A stretch of 64,000 nt of DNA from Chlorokybus atmophyticus (taxonomy: Eukaryota; Streptophyta; Chlorokybophyceae; Chlorokybales; Chlorokybaceae): positions 74,599 to 138,598 of the forward strand of contig RHPI01002161.1 in assembly GCA_009103225.1 (NCBI GenBank). Reading direction: 5' to 3'. This document shows positions 1-12,123 of the stretch, piece by piece. A program made the position numbers and the translations under genes. Position 1 is the first letter of the stretch; every line of letters begins with the position of its first letter. Under the pieces are notes generated by a model. It did no database searches. It was not told the DNA's origin and was given only the letters and a program-made list of their open reading frames with translations.

Positions 1-2507
1 GGGGCTCTGATGTGCTATAGCGCAAGACGTTTAGGACTAGATTGCTACTACTCGGACCAACCAACCAACGATAACATACAACATACACCCAACCCGAAGT
101 ACAGCAGGCAGGTAGGAGGGGAGGGGCAGGGTGTAACGTGGCTACTAGTTATGCTCTAAGTGCTTGGACATATGTGAGATAGACAAACAACAAGCATGTA
201 TGCTTGCTGCTACAAGGTAGACATTTTGTGTGGAACAGTTAGCCACCTATGTCTATATTGTAGATGTTAACATCTTTTATGTAGGTGTTTATCAGACAGA
301 CAATGATGTGGGCTACTTAGCCACAAATGTCTAATATGTAGTGTCTATATTGTATACAAAGAAAACTAGGAAGACAAGTATGCTAATATCTAATACATAA
401 TTGCGGGTATCTTACATATAAATGTGAATAACATACCTTTGATCTTGATATCACACGGACGTATGTTTGAAGAATATTGGAAGAGTCAAGCATAGATATC
501 ACACACAAGGGCGTGGATATTTTAGCAATGATGTTCACACTGTACAAGACACTGTGGACATTACACGTGCACTTATCTAGAAAATGCTAGAAGAGGCAAA
601 TGCGGGTATCGCACGGAAGTACGCTGGTATTGTAGACTGCAATATTAATATCACAGAGATTGGTTTTACAAACTGTGGTGACGAGACTGTGTGGCCAATA
701 CCATGAGATTATAGTACAATCTCATTGGTTGCTCATACTTGGAGTAAGATATCCTTGAAGGTGATTGGTGTGAGCCTAGTAAGGGCAAGTGCAAGAGTGC
801 TTGTCACAAGATGGTTGGCGGCTTTAGATTACACTAGGGTCCGAATGAGGCACCATTGCTGGGAACACCCACGACCCTTAAGTGACTAGATAAGGCAATG
901 GGGGTATATAAGTGAGCATGCTTAGTAGGCAAAGCATTGAAGACTTGGTCCTACCTTGCCTTGGCGTGCTCGCTCGTGTGGGACTTCACGTGGGGTGTTC
1001 GCGTGAGAGGCCGTTCAAGGGGGTGTAAAAGCTCTTCAACCTCAAGGTGTGGACGTGTGTCCTTGTGTAGCACTTGTGTGTGAGTGTATGCACGGTTTGA
1101 GCATGCTTGCACTTGTATGTGAGTGCTTGCACGAAGTAGAGTGCATGACCCTTATAGGTGAGAGCTAAGTGCTTAAGCTTAGGGTGGCGTTACACAGGGG
1201 AAGCAGACAAGTCAGGCAAACCACCTGCGCAGCAGGCGTGGAGAATTTGGCCGGGTTCTCAGCATCACGCAACAAGGACAAGGACACCTTGGAGGACGAC
1301 CTGACAAACAACGGACTAGGCCCCAGCCGCCAAGAGTCCGCACAGCTCTTTGCGTACCTGTCACATCATGTATAGTGTATAAAAGATGACAATGCATGCA
1401 GACACTTTGTACGTACGATGTTGTGTGTTGCAACGGCCACACGTGTAAGACAACATATGCTTGACACGGCATACAAGCATGGTAGCATGATAGCATAGCA
1501 ATGGCACATGAACACATCATTCAACAAGCATGAGCATAGCAGCATGGCATCATAGCAGTGACTTGCATGCGGGCAGGCAACCTGCTCCCCACACTTACTT
1601 ACGTGAGTGCTTACCCGCACTTGCATATGTTGCTGGTCTGATGTTCTATGTACGAGGTGAGTAGTTTTTATAGGTACCGCCAAAGATCACCTCTGTCTGC
1701 CTTTGTGATCCACTTGCACAACACTCATAACGGCATTTGCTTGTTATATCATAATCCAGCATAGCCCATTACAATGACACCATCCTGTCCTGCAGGAAAT
1801 GTGAGAGATAGGTAGATAACCGTGGAGGTAACCTCAAGAAGCGAATGCACGGTGAAACTACCCCAAACTTGAAAACCTTGATACTGTCGTGGGGTAGACA
1901 CGATTATCGCGTGCCATGTATTAAAAAGTGATAAATGCAGTAATTACCCATGTACTATATTCCGCATTTAACAACTGGTTATACATACATATGCGTTGAT
2001 TGGGCCAAGCCCCTGCCCAAGCCTTACCTGAACTGCCTTGTTGTTAGTTGGTGCTTGCTTGCGTGCGTACTTGTATGCTATGTATTTGTCTTATTGATAA
2101 GCCTATATTCATATATGTATTATGATGTACATTGCATATATGTGCACTGATGTCATTAGCACGCGGTCGCAATGTAACAGTGACTCACTATTGTGCGGCA
2201 TACCAAGAATTTGGCTCAGATGTGTCAGTCGTCCAAGGCTCGTGGTGATCATGCGTTACTTATACTTTAGTAATTGTATCAGTACTTTTATCACTTGACA
2301 TTGTTTGCATTCCGAAAACGACTCTAGCTTGCCAAGGTCCGCAGCGAAAGAGCTTGCTCAGCCGTGCGCGGGCAACACTGCCAGCCTCATCTTTTCTCTC
2401 TGGAGCTCGCCTGCCAGGGCGGCCTGCCAGCCGCCTTGGGCCGCCCTGGTCAAGTTGAGCTGCTGGTCTTTGGCACCCGTGCATTGCATGCAAGTGTTTG
2501 CTAGCTA

Positions 2508-2510
<3 letters not shown>
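1..2510. other. No recognisable gene
   Basis: No exon with family similarity or convincing coding character was found on either strand; open frames here are short and low in information. The stretch is moderately AT-rich to about 900. A TATA-like segment (gtatataag) at about 903-911 is followed by a GC-richer block, so an unrecognised promoter or a piece of a mobile element is possible. Nothing further can be supported. Confidence 0.5.

Positions 2511-2538
<28 letters not shown>
2511..2538. repeat. (TC)n microsatellite
   Basis: An uninterrupted TC dinucleotide run of about 14 units lies just upstream of a 20-bp-arm inverted repeat and of the start codon of the following gene. Such pyrimidine tracts are common near promoters, but no function can be shown here. 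Confidence 0.95.
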
Positions 2539-2541
<3 letters not shown>

Positions 2542-2593
2542 ATGGCTTCTTACTACACACGCACTCTATGCGCGTGTAGTAAGAAGCCATGAC
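2539..2593. repeat. Perfect inverted repeat overlapping a start codon
   Basis: The two 20-bp arms (2539-2558 and 2574-2593) are exact reverse complements around a 15-nt loop. The ATG at 2589-2591 that opens the following gene lies inside the right arm. In an RNA spanning this region the start codon would be paired unless transcription begins within or after the left arm. Several other perfect short inverted repeats of the same kind are found in this window. Confidence 0.9.
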
Positions 2594-5180
2594 GGAGCCA
2601 GTCAGAGCTTCAGCAACGCCCTGGTGGCTTGTTGTCATCGCCTTGCTGGCCATGCATGCTGGCACAGCCCAGGCCAGCATTTTCCGCTACAGCTTCATGT
2701 CCTGGCGCAAAGACCCTAACGGAGGCCCTTACGACGTCATCATCGCCATCACCCAGGTATGTAGTGTCATGGAAGTTGAGTTAAGCGTATGCCAACTCTG
2801 TGCACACAACCCTCACAGACATGCTTGAACCTCAGAGCTGGAGGTTGAGCGTTCTCTTCAATGTGCAGTCCCCCGGCGACAGCTTCTCCCCGGCTTTTCT
2901 TGAAGGCAATTTTGTCGATGAGTCCAGTTTTGAAGTAGGGCTCTTTGTCACGTCGCTCAACTATAACCGGGACATCGTAGAAGGCACAAATCAGGTCAAA
3001 CACACACACGCACGCGCGCGTGCGTGCGTGCGTCCTAATGCACACGCACCTGAGACTGACTTGCATTTCTTCTGGCAGTTTTATAAGAGTTTCGCTGAGC
3101 CGGGTCCGCACACAGTACATATGGATGACTGTTGCAGAATATCAAGCCTCGCCAACTCAGCGAACAGCCCATTCCTTTTACAGATGGTGATCGACATGAA
3201 CACCGGCAACATTGGCGGCGTGGTCTCCACCTCACCACCTATCATCCAGATGGCTGGCTCGGGTGAGCCCAACACCATCCAGCTTCCTGTGCATGACCCA
3301 GACATGGACTCCTTTACATGCCGGCTTGCTACATTAGACGAGTTTCGCATACCCGACTCCACCCCGAGCTCAACCGGCACGTTGACCGTATCACGCTCGT
3401 GCGTGTTGGAGTGGCGCACGGACGGGACGCAAGTGGGTGAGTTGTACGCCGTGCAGGTGATGATCAAGGAGCGTCACGCCGGCAACAACCCCGCTAAGCA
3501 AACGTTGGACTTCGTCGTGGAGATGTGAGTGCTGAGGACATCTCCCACAGAGTCTTAGCAACCTGTGTGCAGCTTCGATGACCCGCTCCCGCCACAATGC
3601 ATGTTGGATGAAGTCACTGGAGTTGCGCGCTGCTGCTGTTACACACGTACCCGTGGGAGATGTCCTCACCCTCAGCATCATCGCCGTATCCGACACAAAC
3701 CTCACTCCTGTCTACTCCGTCAAGCCTTCCTTCCCGGACGGCGTGTTGGACATCAACCCACCCGCGGGTGTTGCGGTGGATGCGCTTCCACTCGTCACAA
3801 CAACCACATCCGCGGACACCGACACAGGGCGTGAAGGAGACCTTCCAGCGAGGATCGGGGGTCAAAGAGCGCAGAGAAACCACATGCTCTTTCACCATCC
3901 ACGTGCAAGGTGCATGCGTGTGTGTGTGCATGTGTGTATCTCTGCTTGTTGCATCTGTCTTGGTGGTATGACTGTGACTTACACTCAGTATCCTCTGCAG
4001 AGTTCTGTTTTGGTAGATTGGATGAGACGCCCTGCACGGATGGCGAGTGTCAGGCCGGAGTCTGTGAGGTGGGTGCAAGGTATTGTGTGTGTCTGTGTCT
4101 GTAACTGATGCAACTGTGATTGACTCGTTCTTGTGCTTCTGCTCAGCTGCGGACACCGCCGCCACCACCGCCATCACCACCACCACCATCGCCCCCACCT
4201 GCTCGTGATGGTAAGTGCAATGTGGAAGGGACGCAGTAGCTATGCAAATCCTTATGAGATTGCATGTCATAAATGTCACTTGGTGAGGTCACCAATGTTG
4301 TGTATCTGACTGACTGTGTGTATCCACACAATCTGCAAGCCAGGCTGCCAGCCTGTGGCTGGTGGCCAACGCTGCTGTCCTGCAAATTGCGATGCGACCA
4401 TGGCTTTTATGAACAAGTAAGTCGCCATTGCTGTGAGTGTGAATGCTGTGTGCATGCATGCAACTTGCAACAACTAACTGGCTCGCTCCCTCTGTGCAGA
4501 AGCGTCTCAATGGCGACAGCTGGTGCAAGTCCTTCTGCTCGAGGCCGGTGTCCACGGGGCTGTGGAAGACGCCCCCGCTGCACCGCATCAATCACCGGAT
4601 TAACCGCGTCCCCCCGACGCCGACACATGCTGCCACGAGTGCAAGAGCAACAACGCATGCACTTATTGGGCATACTACACCGGTGACGGCCGCTAAAGCA
4701 AAGTATGCATAGTGGATCATCAGATGTGACAGCACGCACATGCGCGCATACACATGTATGCATGCGTGGCTCACAACTGCTGACTGACCGCAGGTGTGCA
4801 AGCTCTTGCGTAGCGGGGCGTCTGGACCGGGCTGGGGTCCGATCCAGACGGCGGCGCCAACGGCGAAAGCGGACGCTGTGCTGGCAGCTGCGGCAGAGTA
4901 GTTGTAGTAGTGTGGCGTGCTTGCATGCCGCTGACATGCGTGTGAGTATGCTTGTGCAATGATAGGCAGGGATGACAGTACATAGCTTGGTGTGACGATT
5001 TTGCTGTTAGTAGAGAGATAGATCTTTCGTAGCGGGAAGAGTGCCAACACGTGTTACGGCGACGCTCAGCTTGACATGAGCGACAATGCATGGATTGCTG
5101 GCAAGCTGTGCAAGCAGCGGCAGAGCAGCATCTCTGTCTGCAATGTCTCTACAAGCTGCAACCAGCGCATACCCACTTAG
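2589..5180 (+). pseudogene. Secreted Ig-like/Cys-rich protein, frame-broken
   Basis: Similar to large extracellular proteins of algae that carry repeated Ig/cadherin-like domains followed by Cys-rich segments; no function is known. Exon 1 (2589-2756) encodes a hydrophobic signal-type segment (WWLVVIALLAMHAG) and then a motif starting FRYSFMSWRKDPNGGPYD. Exons 2 (2836-2994) and 3 (3079-3524) carry an Ig-like unit with DPDMDSFTCRLAT and GELYAVQVMIKE. Exon 4 (3573-3909) starts a second unit. Exon 5 (4001-4068) is a Cys-rich CTDGECQAGVCE piece, exon 6 (4147-4210) a Pro-rich linker, and exons 7 and later are Cys-rich (DTCCHECKSNNACTYW), ending at TAG 5178-5180. The sensible frame shifts within exons at about 3615-3650, 3800-3830, 4605-4615 (a C run) and 4820-4850. 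The gene is therefore decayed or carries assembly indels. Exon order and reading of the pieces are fairly sure; a functional protein is not. Confidence 0.6.
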
Positions 5181-5869
5181 CACCATTTACAGTAGGACAG
5201 TAGTATCAATATGGCACTGCTTAGCTTGAGCTTACAGCTCGGCTGTGATGGGTGCTAAGAAACTACAAGCGCCAGCCAGTCCGAGTGGGGTACATAAGTT
5301 GGATACAATAGTTGTGTTTGGACAGCATTCAATGCCATATTCAATGCCTTTACGTGTGATGCTCTCGATTGATGACATCCACGTGTCTATTGCTTCAGCT
5401 GCGCTAGAGTTGGACAACTTCGTCGGGAATGTTGTCCTGCTTTTGCTGCGCAAATACCTTTTGCACAGCCAAGATACACAAACAGCTCAAAAGCTGCAGC
5501 TAACATCACTTGCGTTATCTTATGAATGGGCCAGTCCTAAACCACTTGTGGTAAAACCAGCAGCATAACATCATGCCAGCTACTTTGTTTTTTAAAACCA
5601 CAGCTTCCCAAATGAAATGCACACAATCATCCCAATACACCATTCCCAACCAGCACACCAGACAAGGCCATGCAGTAGAGAATCTATTGGAAATAGATAT
5701 ATTACAAACCAGAAACCACCTGATTTGACTGTCAGTTTGCTTTAAAGACCTACTAACCCAATTCAGATCGCTAGTTCAGACACATCATCGGGGCGGGTGA
5801 TGGGGGGGACACAAGCAGGCGGGGAGAGTCAGACACAAAAACCCACTCAATCAAGAAGGTTGCCTGTGT
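5181..5869. other. Intergenic, no gene seen
   Basis: This lies between two 3' ends: the Ig-like gene on plus and aldolase on minus. Open frames of about 70-107 codons occur on both strands at 5232-5568, but neither shows a recognisable domain or splice context. It probably holds the 3' UTRs of both genes. Confidence 0.5.
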
Positions 5870-7654
5870 CTAGTACTTGTAGCCCTTCTCGAACATGCCC
5901 TTGGCGGCTTCTGCGCTCTCGCCCTCGCCGGTGTACTTGCCAAGCTGGGCCAGGGAGTTGGCGCGGGCGCGGACAAGGAGGGCCTCCTGGGCGGCCTTCG
6001 CATTGGCGGCCTCACCCTTCCACGTCTTCAGAACGCTATTCTGCAGGGCGCGAGCGTACGAGAAAGACACGTGCCACGGGTTGGGAGACTGGTTCATCGC
6101 GTTGAGGTTCTGGGTGGCCTCAATCTCAGACTGACCGCCAGACAGGAACTGCACAACAGACAGAGCTCATCAGCAGCCATCAATCACACACCAACCCAAC
6201 ATCCTACAGCGACAACAACAACAACTCACCATGATGCCGGGGACAGCGGGGGGCACGCGGCGCTTGAGCATGCGCAGTGTGTATGCAGCGACCTCCTCAG
6301 CGCTGCTCCTCTTCTTGCAGTCGGCGCCGGGGGTGACCATGCTGGGCTTCAGCAGGATGCCCTCGAACAGGACGTTGTTGTCGGCGAGGTACTTGAAGGT
6401 CTGGGCCCACACCTTCTCGGCAACGGCCAGGGTGGTGTCGATGTCGTGCTCGCCATCGAGGAGGATCTCGGGCTCAACAATGGGGACAAGGCCGTTGTCC
6501 TGAAACACCACACATGTCAATAAATGGCGAACTCACAGTGCCAGTGCCACACTCAATGTTATAACTCATTACCTGTGAGATGGCAGCGTAGCGGGCAAGG
6601 CCCCAGGCGGCCTCGTGAACAGCGAGCTCAGAGGGGCCCTGGGGGATGGAGACAACAGTGCGCCTGTGTAATGATGATCAACACAGTCAGCAATGCCTCA
6701 ACCGCATCCAGCGGTGAAGAGTGAATATGTGATGTAAGCCCCACATACCACTTGGCGAAGCGGGCACCCTGCTTGTAGTAGGCTGCTGCGCGTCCGGCGA
6801 GGCCATCGAGTCCCTGGCACCAAGACTCGTCGTTGGAGCCGGCGAGGGGGACCAAACCCTTGTCGACCTTGATGCCGGGAACAATGTTGTTGGCGTTCAG
6901 GCCGTCGACCATTGATGAACCCTTGGTGGTGTTCTGGTAAAGGGTCTCCTCGAACAGGATGGCGCCGGAGATGTACTCGCCGAGGCCTAATGGGCAATGC
7001 ACCCATGTCAATATCAAGAACAACTTATATCAAGAATGACTCGATGAGCACGATGCGAATGAGGCATAAGGATAGGCTGTGAGATTTGCATGGGGCAATG
7101 TGCATGTGTGCATTGTGTGACCCACCGGGTGTCAGGATGAGGAGCTCGCGGTATGCCTGGCGGTTGGCCTCGGTGTTCTCCAGGCCGATCGACTCCAGGC
7201 GCTTGCCGCAGGTGGCGTTGGACTCGTCCATGGCCAGGATACCCTTGCCGGGGCTGGCAATGGTTTTCTGTAATGGGGCACACCAAAGAGGCACACATCA
7301 ACGCCTGACGAGCTTGCATGCTCAATGTTTGTCGACACGCTGTCAATGCCGCTTTAACTTAGAGCACGAAATGTCATGCAGACCAAGGCAATGTGCTTGG
7401 ACTAAACATCCACTGCATGGTCGGGAGGCAATGAGCAGCTGGCTTCCAGCATGTGTGGTCAAGCAACCCATTGCAGCGAGAATAACAGGACAACCTACCG
7501 CTGTCTTGACGAGCTCGGCCTCATATCCGGCTGCCTTGACGACGAGTGAGCGTGCGGCGGCGGCCTTGGGGGCGTTCTGCTTGGCCTTGGGGAGGGCCTG
7601 GCCCACGAAGGAGCTGGCGGCGGCGGTGTGCGCGATGGACGCCATGGCAGCCAT
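5870..7654 (-). CDS. FBA: Class I fructose-bisphosphate aldolase, plastid
   Basis: Cleaves fructose-1,6-bisphosphate to DHAP and glyceraldehyde-3-phosphate, and runs the reverse and sedoheptulose reactions in the Calvin cycle. Six exons on minus: 7654-7499, 7267-7126, 6986-6749, 6663-6573, 6499-6230 and 6148-5870. All have GT-AG borders and the phases close to a 391-aa frame, the usual length for plastid enzymes. The first 40 or so residues are rich in Ala, Ser and Lys with few acids, as expected for a chloroplast transit peptide. Family landmarks are [18 protein letters not shown], the Schiff-base lysine in [11 protein letters not shown] (about K260), and the C-terminal [16 protein letters not shown]. 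The protein ends in KGYKY; the conserved C-terminal tyrosine is typical of class I enzymes. It stands head-to-head with the kinesin gene over about 1.2 kb. No defect is visible. Confidence 0.97.
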
Positions 7655-8768
7655 AACTATTTACTTTCTCTGCTGCTCCTGGCTGCTATTCCGCTCTTTC
7701 CCGTACCGACGCCGCCGACCACAAGCACAACCTCAACAATGTCTGCCTACACACGCTGGCTTCTCAACCCCTCACTCTCGCCGTCCTCACCCGCTTTCAG
7801 CTACGGATGAGGCCTGCCACATAATCGCATAGACTGCATTGAACCTTACCCTCGTTTGAGGCTCACATCGCACGCCCAATGTCGTCAAACCAGGAAACCG
7901 AAACACACCGGATAAAGGGGTCGACATTCTCGGTTTGGTCCAAGTTCGCGGTTCGATTGACCAAACACGGTCAAACGATGTGTGACCGCGGTTTTGCAAT
8001 CGCGTCTGGGTCCTGTCAGACGTAACACCTCTCGGGGGGGGGGGGGGGTATCTGAACGCAACGGGAAGGTGCCCGAGATGATAGGGATCTTCGCGGAAAG
8101 TGAGCCCGAACGCACTGCACTGACTGTGGTGTGACCGGCCGTTACGTTTTGGACCATGGTTGGCACATTGCGAATTCCTGAACCGCGCTATGTTGCGGTC
8201 AGCTAACCGCGAACGCAGCTAGCCATGACCCCGGCTTTACCGGTCTCTAAGTGCTGCTGTGACCGGTGTGGTATATCCTGTGGCGCGCTGGCAGGGCCTC
8301 CAGTTGTCGCCAGCGCTGCTGCGCTGTAATCCGCAATGGGCGGCATTGAAACGTGGTTGGATAACAAACTGTTAAACCGGCTTTGCGGGCTGGGTGCCGC
8401 CACTCTCGCTTTGACCCGCCGTTTATGTTAACGACATTACCCATCCGAGATGGCCCGTCCCCTCTTCCCTTCCGCACATACACTGCCTGCCTACTTCCAG
8501 AAACCGCACTTCCTCACGAGCTAACATTCGCACCCTTCGGAAGTTGTCACGGACAGCAACGAGTTCGAAAACTGAAAGGCTTTTTGCGCGCGCAAACCCT
8601 AAAGCTGGGCCACGTGGGTTCCGATGCCGTTGGATGCGCACATCATCGTGTGGCATTGAGGGGGTGGTCTGGGAGGATGATTGAAAAATCGTTACGGCAT
8701 GTTTTGACTTCACGAGCGCGCAATGGCGGGCTGCTGTTCGGCCTGGCCCGGCCTGGCCTGGCCTGGGA

Positions 8769-8806
<38 letters not shown>

Positions 8807-8900
8807 GGGGTGGACGGGGATGCTGGTGAGGGCGTGAGGCATACCGGGAGGCTGGTGTGAGCGCGCTGGAGCACTGGAGGTTTGATCGTCGTGGAGAGCC
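7655..8900. promoter_or_regulatory. Shared 5' region of aldolase and kinesin
   Basis: This is the only space between two divergent start codons, so both promoters should lie here. It contains a 15-base G run at about 8034-8048 and a GGC-repeat block at about 8771-8803, roughly 100 bp before the kinesin ATG. No TATA box or defined element could be identified with confidence. Confidence 0.5.
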
Positions 8901-11900
8901 ATGACAGCTGACGGCGCAGCTGCTGCGGCGGCTGCCGCCGCCTCCGCAGCGGCGCCGGTGCGTGTCGCCGTCCATGTCAGACCGCTGCTGTCTCATGAGC
9001 TGCTGGAGGGCGCCGCACCCTGCCTGGAGATCACTCCAGGCGCACCGCAGGTGCGTCAAGCAGGGTGCAATGGTGGCCATTGCACACGCATGCCATTCGT
9101 GTTTGGTGCATTTGTGTTACAGCCTAAATTGCAGTCACATCCATTATGGCTTTAACTCTTAATCAAGTTCATATTATTGCGGTTGCCATTGCTTGCTTGA
9201 TCACATATGCGATGGCGCGTTTAGGCCATGCACTGCCTACTGTGCTCAACACAGTAAGACCGCAAGAGCTATATGCACTCTTGCTGCAACTGTGTTGAGA
9301 TATACTAATCAAGAAACAGCTCTTTATTACAACCAGAGCATGTCACATGATCCACAGCAAGCAGTTCAAAGCAAATACACACGACGCATGCGATTCTCAC
9401 TTGCTTGTACGTGTTGCAACATACCACAGATCACGGTAGGCCAGCACTCCTTTACCTTTGATCACTTGTACGGCGAGGGCGGTCCATCATCCGATTCGAT
9501 CTTCAGCGAGTGCGTTGCTCCTCTAGTGGATGGTTTGTTCGGCGGTTACAACGCAACGGTGCTGGCATACGGTCAGACGGGCAGCGGGAAGACGTACACG
9601 ATGGGCACCGCCTACGCCGAGGGCGCAATCGGACCCTCCGGCATCACACCACTCGCCATGGCACGCATCATGGAACGCATCACGCAGCTACAAGACACAG
9701 AAGTCCTCGTCCGCGTCTCATTCATTGAGGTGCGTGTGTGTGTGCGTGTTGTAGGGTTCGCAATCTCATTTGTGTTGAACACCCACATCAGATCCATAAA
9801 GAGGAGATAAGGGACTTGTTGACGCCTATGAGCGAGCGCGTGCGGGGCAGGCCTGAGCAGCCTGTTGTCTTGCGGGAGCTGCCGAGTGGGGGCGTTTGCT
9901 TGGCTGGCGCGCGAGAGGCAAGCAGTGTTCTACTTCAATACACATGTTTAGCAACTTCACTCAACAAGAGGTGAATCCAACATTCCACGTGGATGTTGCA
10001 GGTGGAGGTTTGCACGCTAAATGACATGCAGGAGTTGCTTCGCACGGGCACGCTCTCGCGTGCAACCGCTGCCACAGGCATGAATGCACACTCAAGGTGA
10101 GAGCAACAACCGTACCAGTACATGTGCGTGTGCCTGCTCAACCCAGTTACAGTTACATGTTGCCCTCAACTCTTTGTGTGTGCAGCCGATCGCACGCCAT
10201 TTTCACAATTACGTTGGAGCAGCGCCGTCACGCCACTGCCTCGCATCCCTCCGAAAATGGCATCGACGACAATAACTTTGAGGTGGATGCGTTGGATGGC
10301 GATGACTACCTCTGCGCGAAGCTTCACCTGGTGGATCTTGCGGGGTCGGAGCGCGCGAAGAGGACGGGCACGGTGGGCGACCAGTTCCAGGAGGGCGTGA
10401 AGATCAATGCGGGACTGCTCGCACTCGGCAACGTCATCTCCGCCCTTGGAGACCCGCAGCGCAAAGTCACACACGTGCCCTACAGAGACAGCAAACTCAC
10501 CCGCCTGCTGCAGGTTGGTTGTTGTGAGTAACTAAGAAGCATGTCAATTTGGTAAGGAATGCTGGATACAACACAGTAATGACATGTATGGTTGCCATGC
10601 AGGACTCGCTTGGGGGCAACAGCCGCACCGTCATGATTGGTACGCATGAGCTGTGCACACTTGGGTTAATGATTGTTGTTGGTGTTGTTGTTCAGTGCTG
10701 TTGAACTGAAACTTCTTCTCTCCAGCTTGCGTAAGTCCTGCCGACAAGAACTATGCAGAAAGCCTCAACACTCTGCGATATGCCAACCGCGCACGCAACA
10801 TCCAGAACACGCCCACGGTGCGTGCATGCAAACAATAATCGCTTACGGCAGTCACGCAGTCACGCACGCACGCACGCACGCACGCACGCACGGCTGTTGT
10901 TTCTTTCCTAATATTCGAGCAGGTTAATCGCATGGACACGGGTGCGGAGGTGGCGCGCCTTCGAGCGCAGATCAAGGTGCTTCAGATGGAACTCCAGCGC
11001 GCGCGTGAGGCCAACGGCTTCACTATGCGATCGGACATTTCCTTTGAAGACTATGAGGTACCTACTGTACTGGCACCAACTGTTGCGAATGACGATTGTC
11101 GTGCTAACACTCTCTGCTCCAGGTGATGCAACGGAAAAATGTTGCACTCGAGGCAGATGTGGCATACTTGAAGCTGCACCTCGCACGTGTGAGTCCTTCC
11201 ATGGTAAGGAATTGCATGATACGTTGGGTTGTTGTTTGTTGCGTTGGGTGAGTAAGTAAATATGGCATGTTGGTCCAGGATGGTGAGCAGCAGTTGCCGA
11301 GCGAGAGGTGGTCGGTTTCGCGTGGTGTCGTTGATGAGGCAAGTGAAGACCATGAGGACGCAGCGATGCTGAGCAGCAGCAGCGGCGGCGGCAGCGGTCA
11401 GGAGGACGAGAAGCAGCTCGCTGAGGAGGAGCAGGAGTACGAGGCTGGGCAGGAGCGTCTCGGGACGGACCTGAAGCAACTCACCAACACGTTACGTGCA
11501 AAGGAGGAGCAGATGGCACGCCTCATTGCATCCGATGCACGTGTGGCAGCGGTGCAAAGTCAATATGAAGCGAAGCTCGCGCAGTATCAACACCACTGCG
11601 CGCTGCTGCAGGCGGAGAGGGAAACACTTGTGCAGCGCATACACGCACTAGCAGCAGAAAAGGGCGGGGCCAACAACAAGAAAGCGAACAACAACAGAGA
11701 TAACGATGCGGCTTTGCGTGCAAGGCTGGCGCAGCTCGAGGCGCAGCTCGCGGACTTGCAGCGTAAGCAGGCCGGGTACGCACGACTCGTGCAGTTGAAT
11801 GTTAAGCGCGAGGCCGCCTCGAAGCAGCTTCAGAACGAGATTTTCTCTTTGAAGCAGCAGCGCGTGACGATGATGAAGAAGATGCGTGCGGACTCGGAGG

Positions 11901-12092
11901 CTTTCGCGGCGGCGCGCGCAGCTCAGAGCAGAGAGATACTCCAACTTAGACGTGCCGGGCAGAAGGATCAATATGAGTTGCACAAGATACAGGCGCTGTA
12001 CCACAAGCAGCAGCAGGTGATAAAGAGGAAGCACGAGGAGGCGGATGCAGCGAAGAAGAGGCTCAAAGAGGAGCTTACGCGCAGGCAGTACG

Positions 12093-12123
<31 letters not shown>

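Noticed and set aside
1169-1375. 68-codon plus frame near the left end
   Set aside because: Starts without ATG, has no recognisable similarity and no splice partners.
3614-4279. 221-codon minus-strand frame across the Ig-like gene
   Set aside because: It crosses introns and exons of the plus-strand gene and is made of low-complexity His/Thr/Arg runs.
8423-9080. Proline/arginine-rich minus-strand frames upstream of kinesin
   Set aside because: They come from the GGC repeat and the Ala-rich kinesin exon 1 read backwards.
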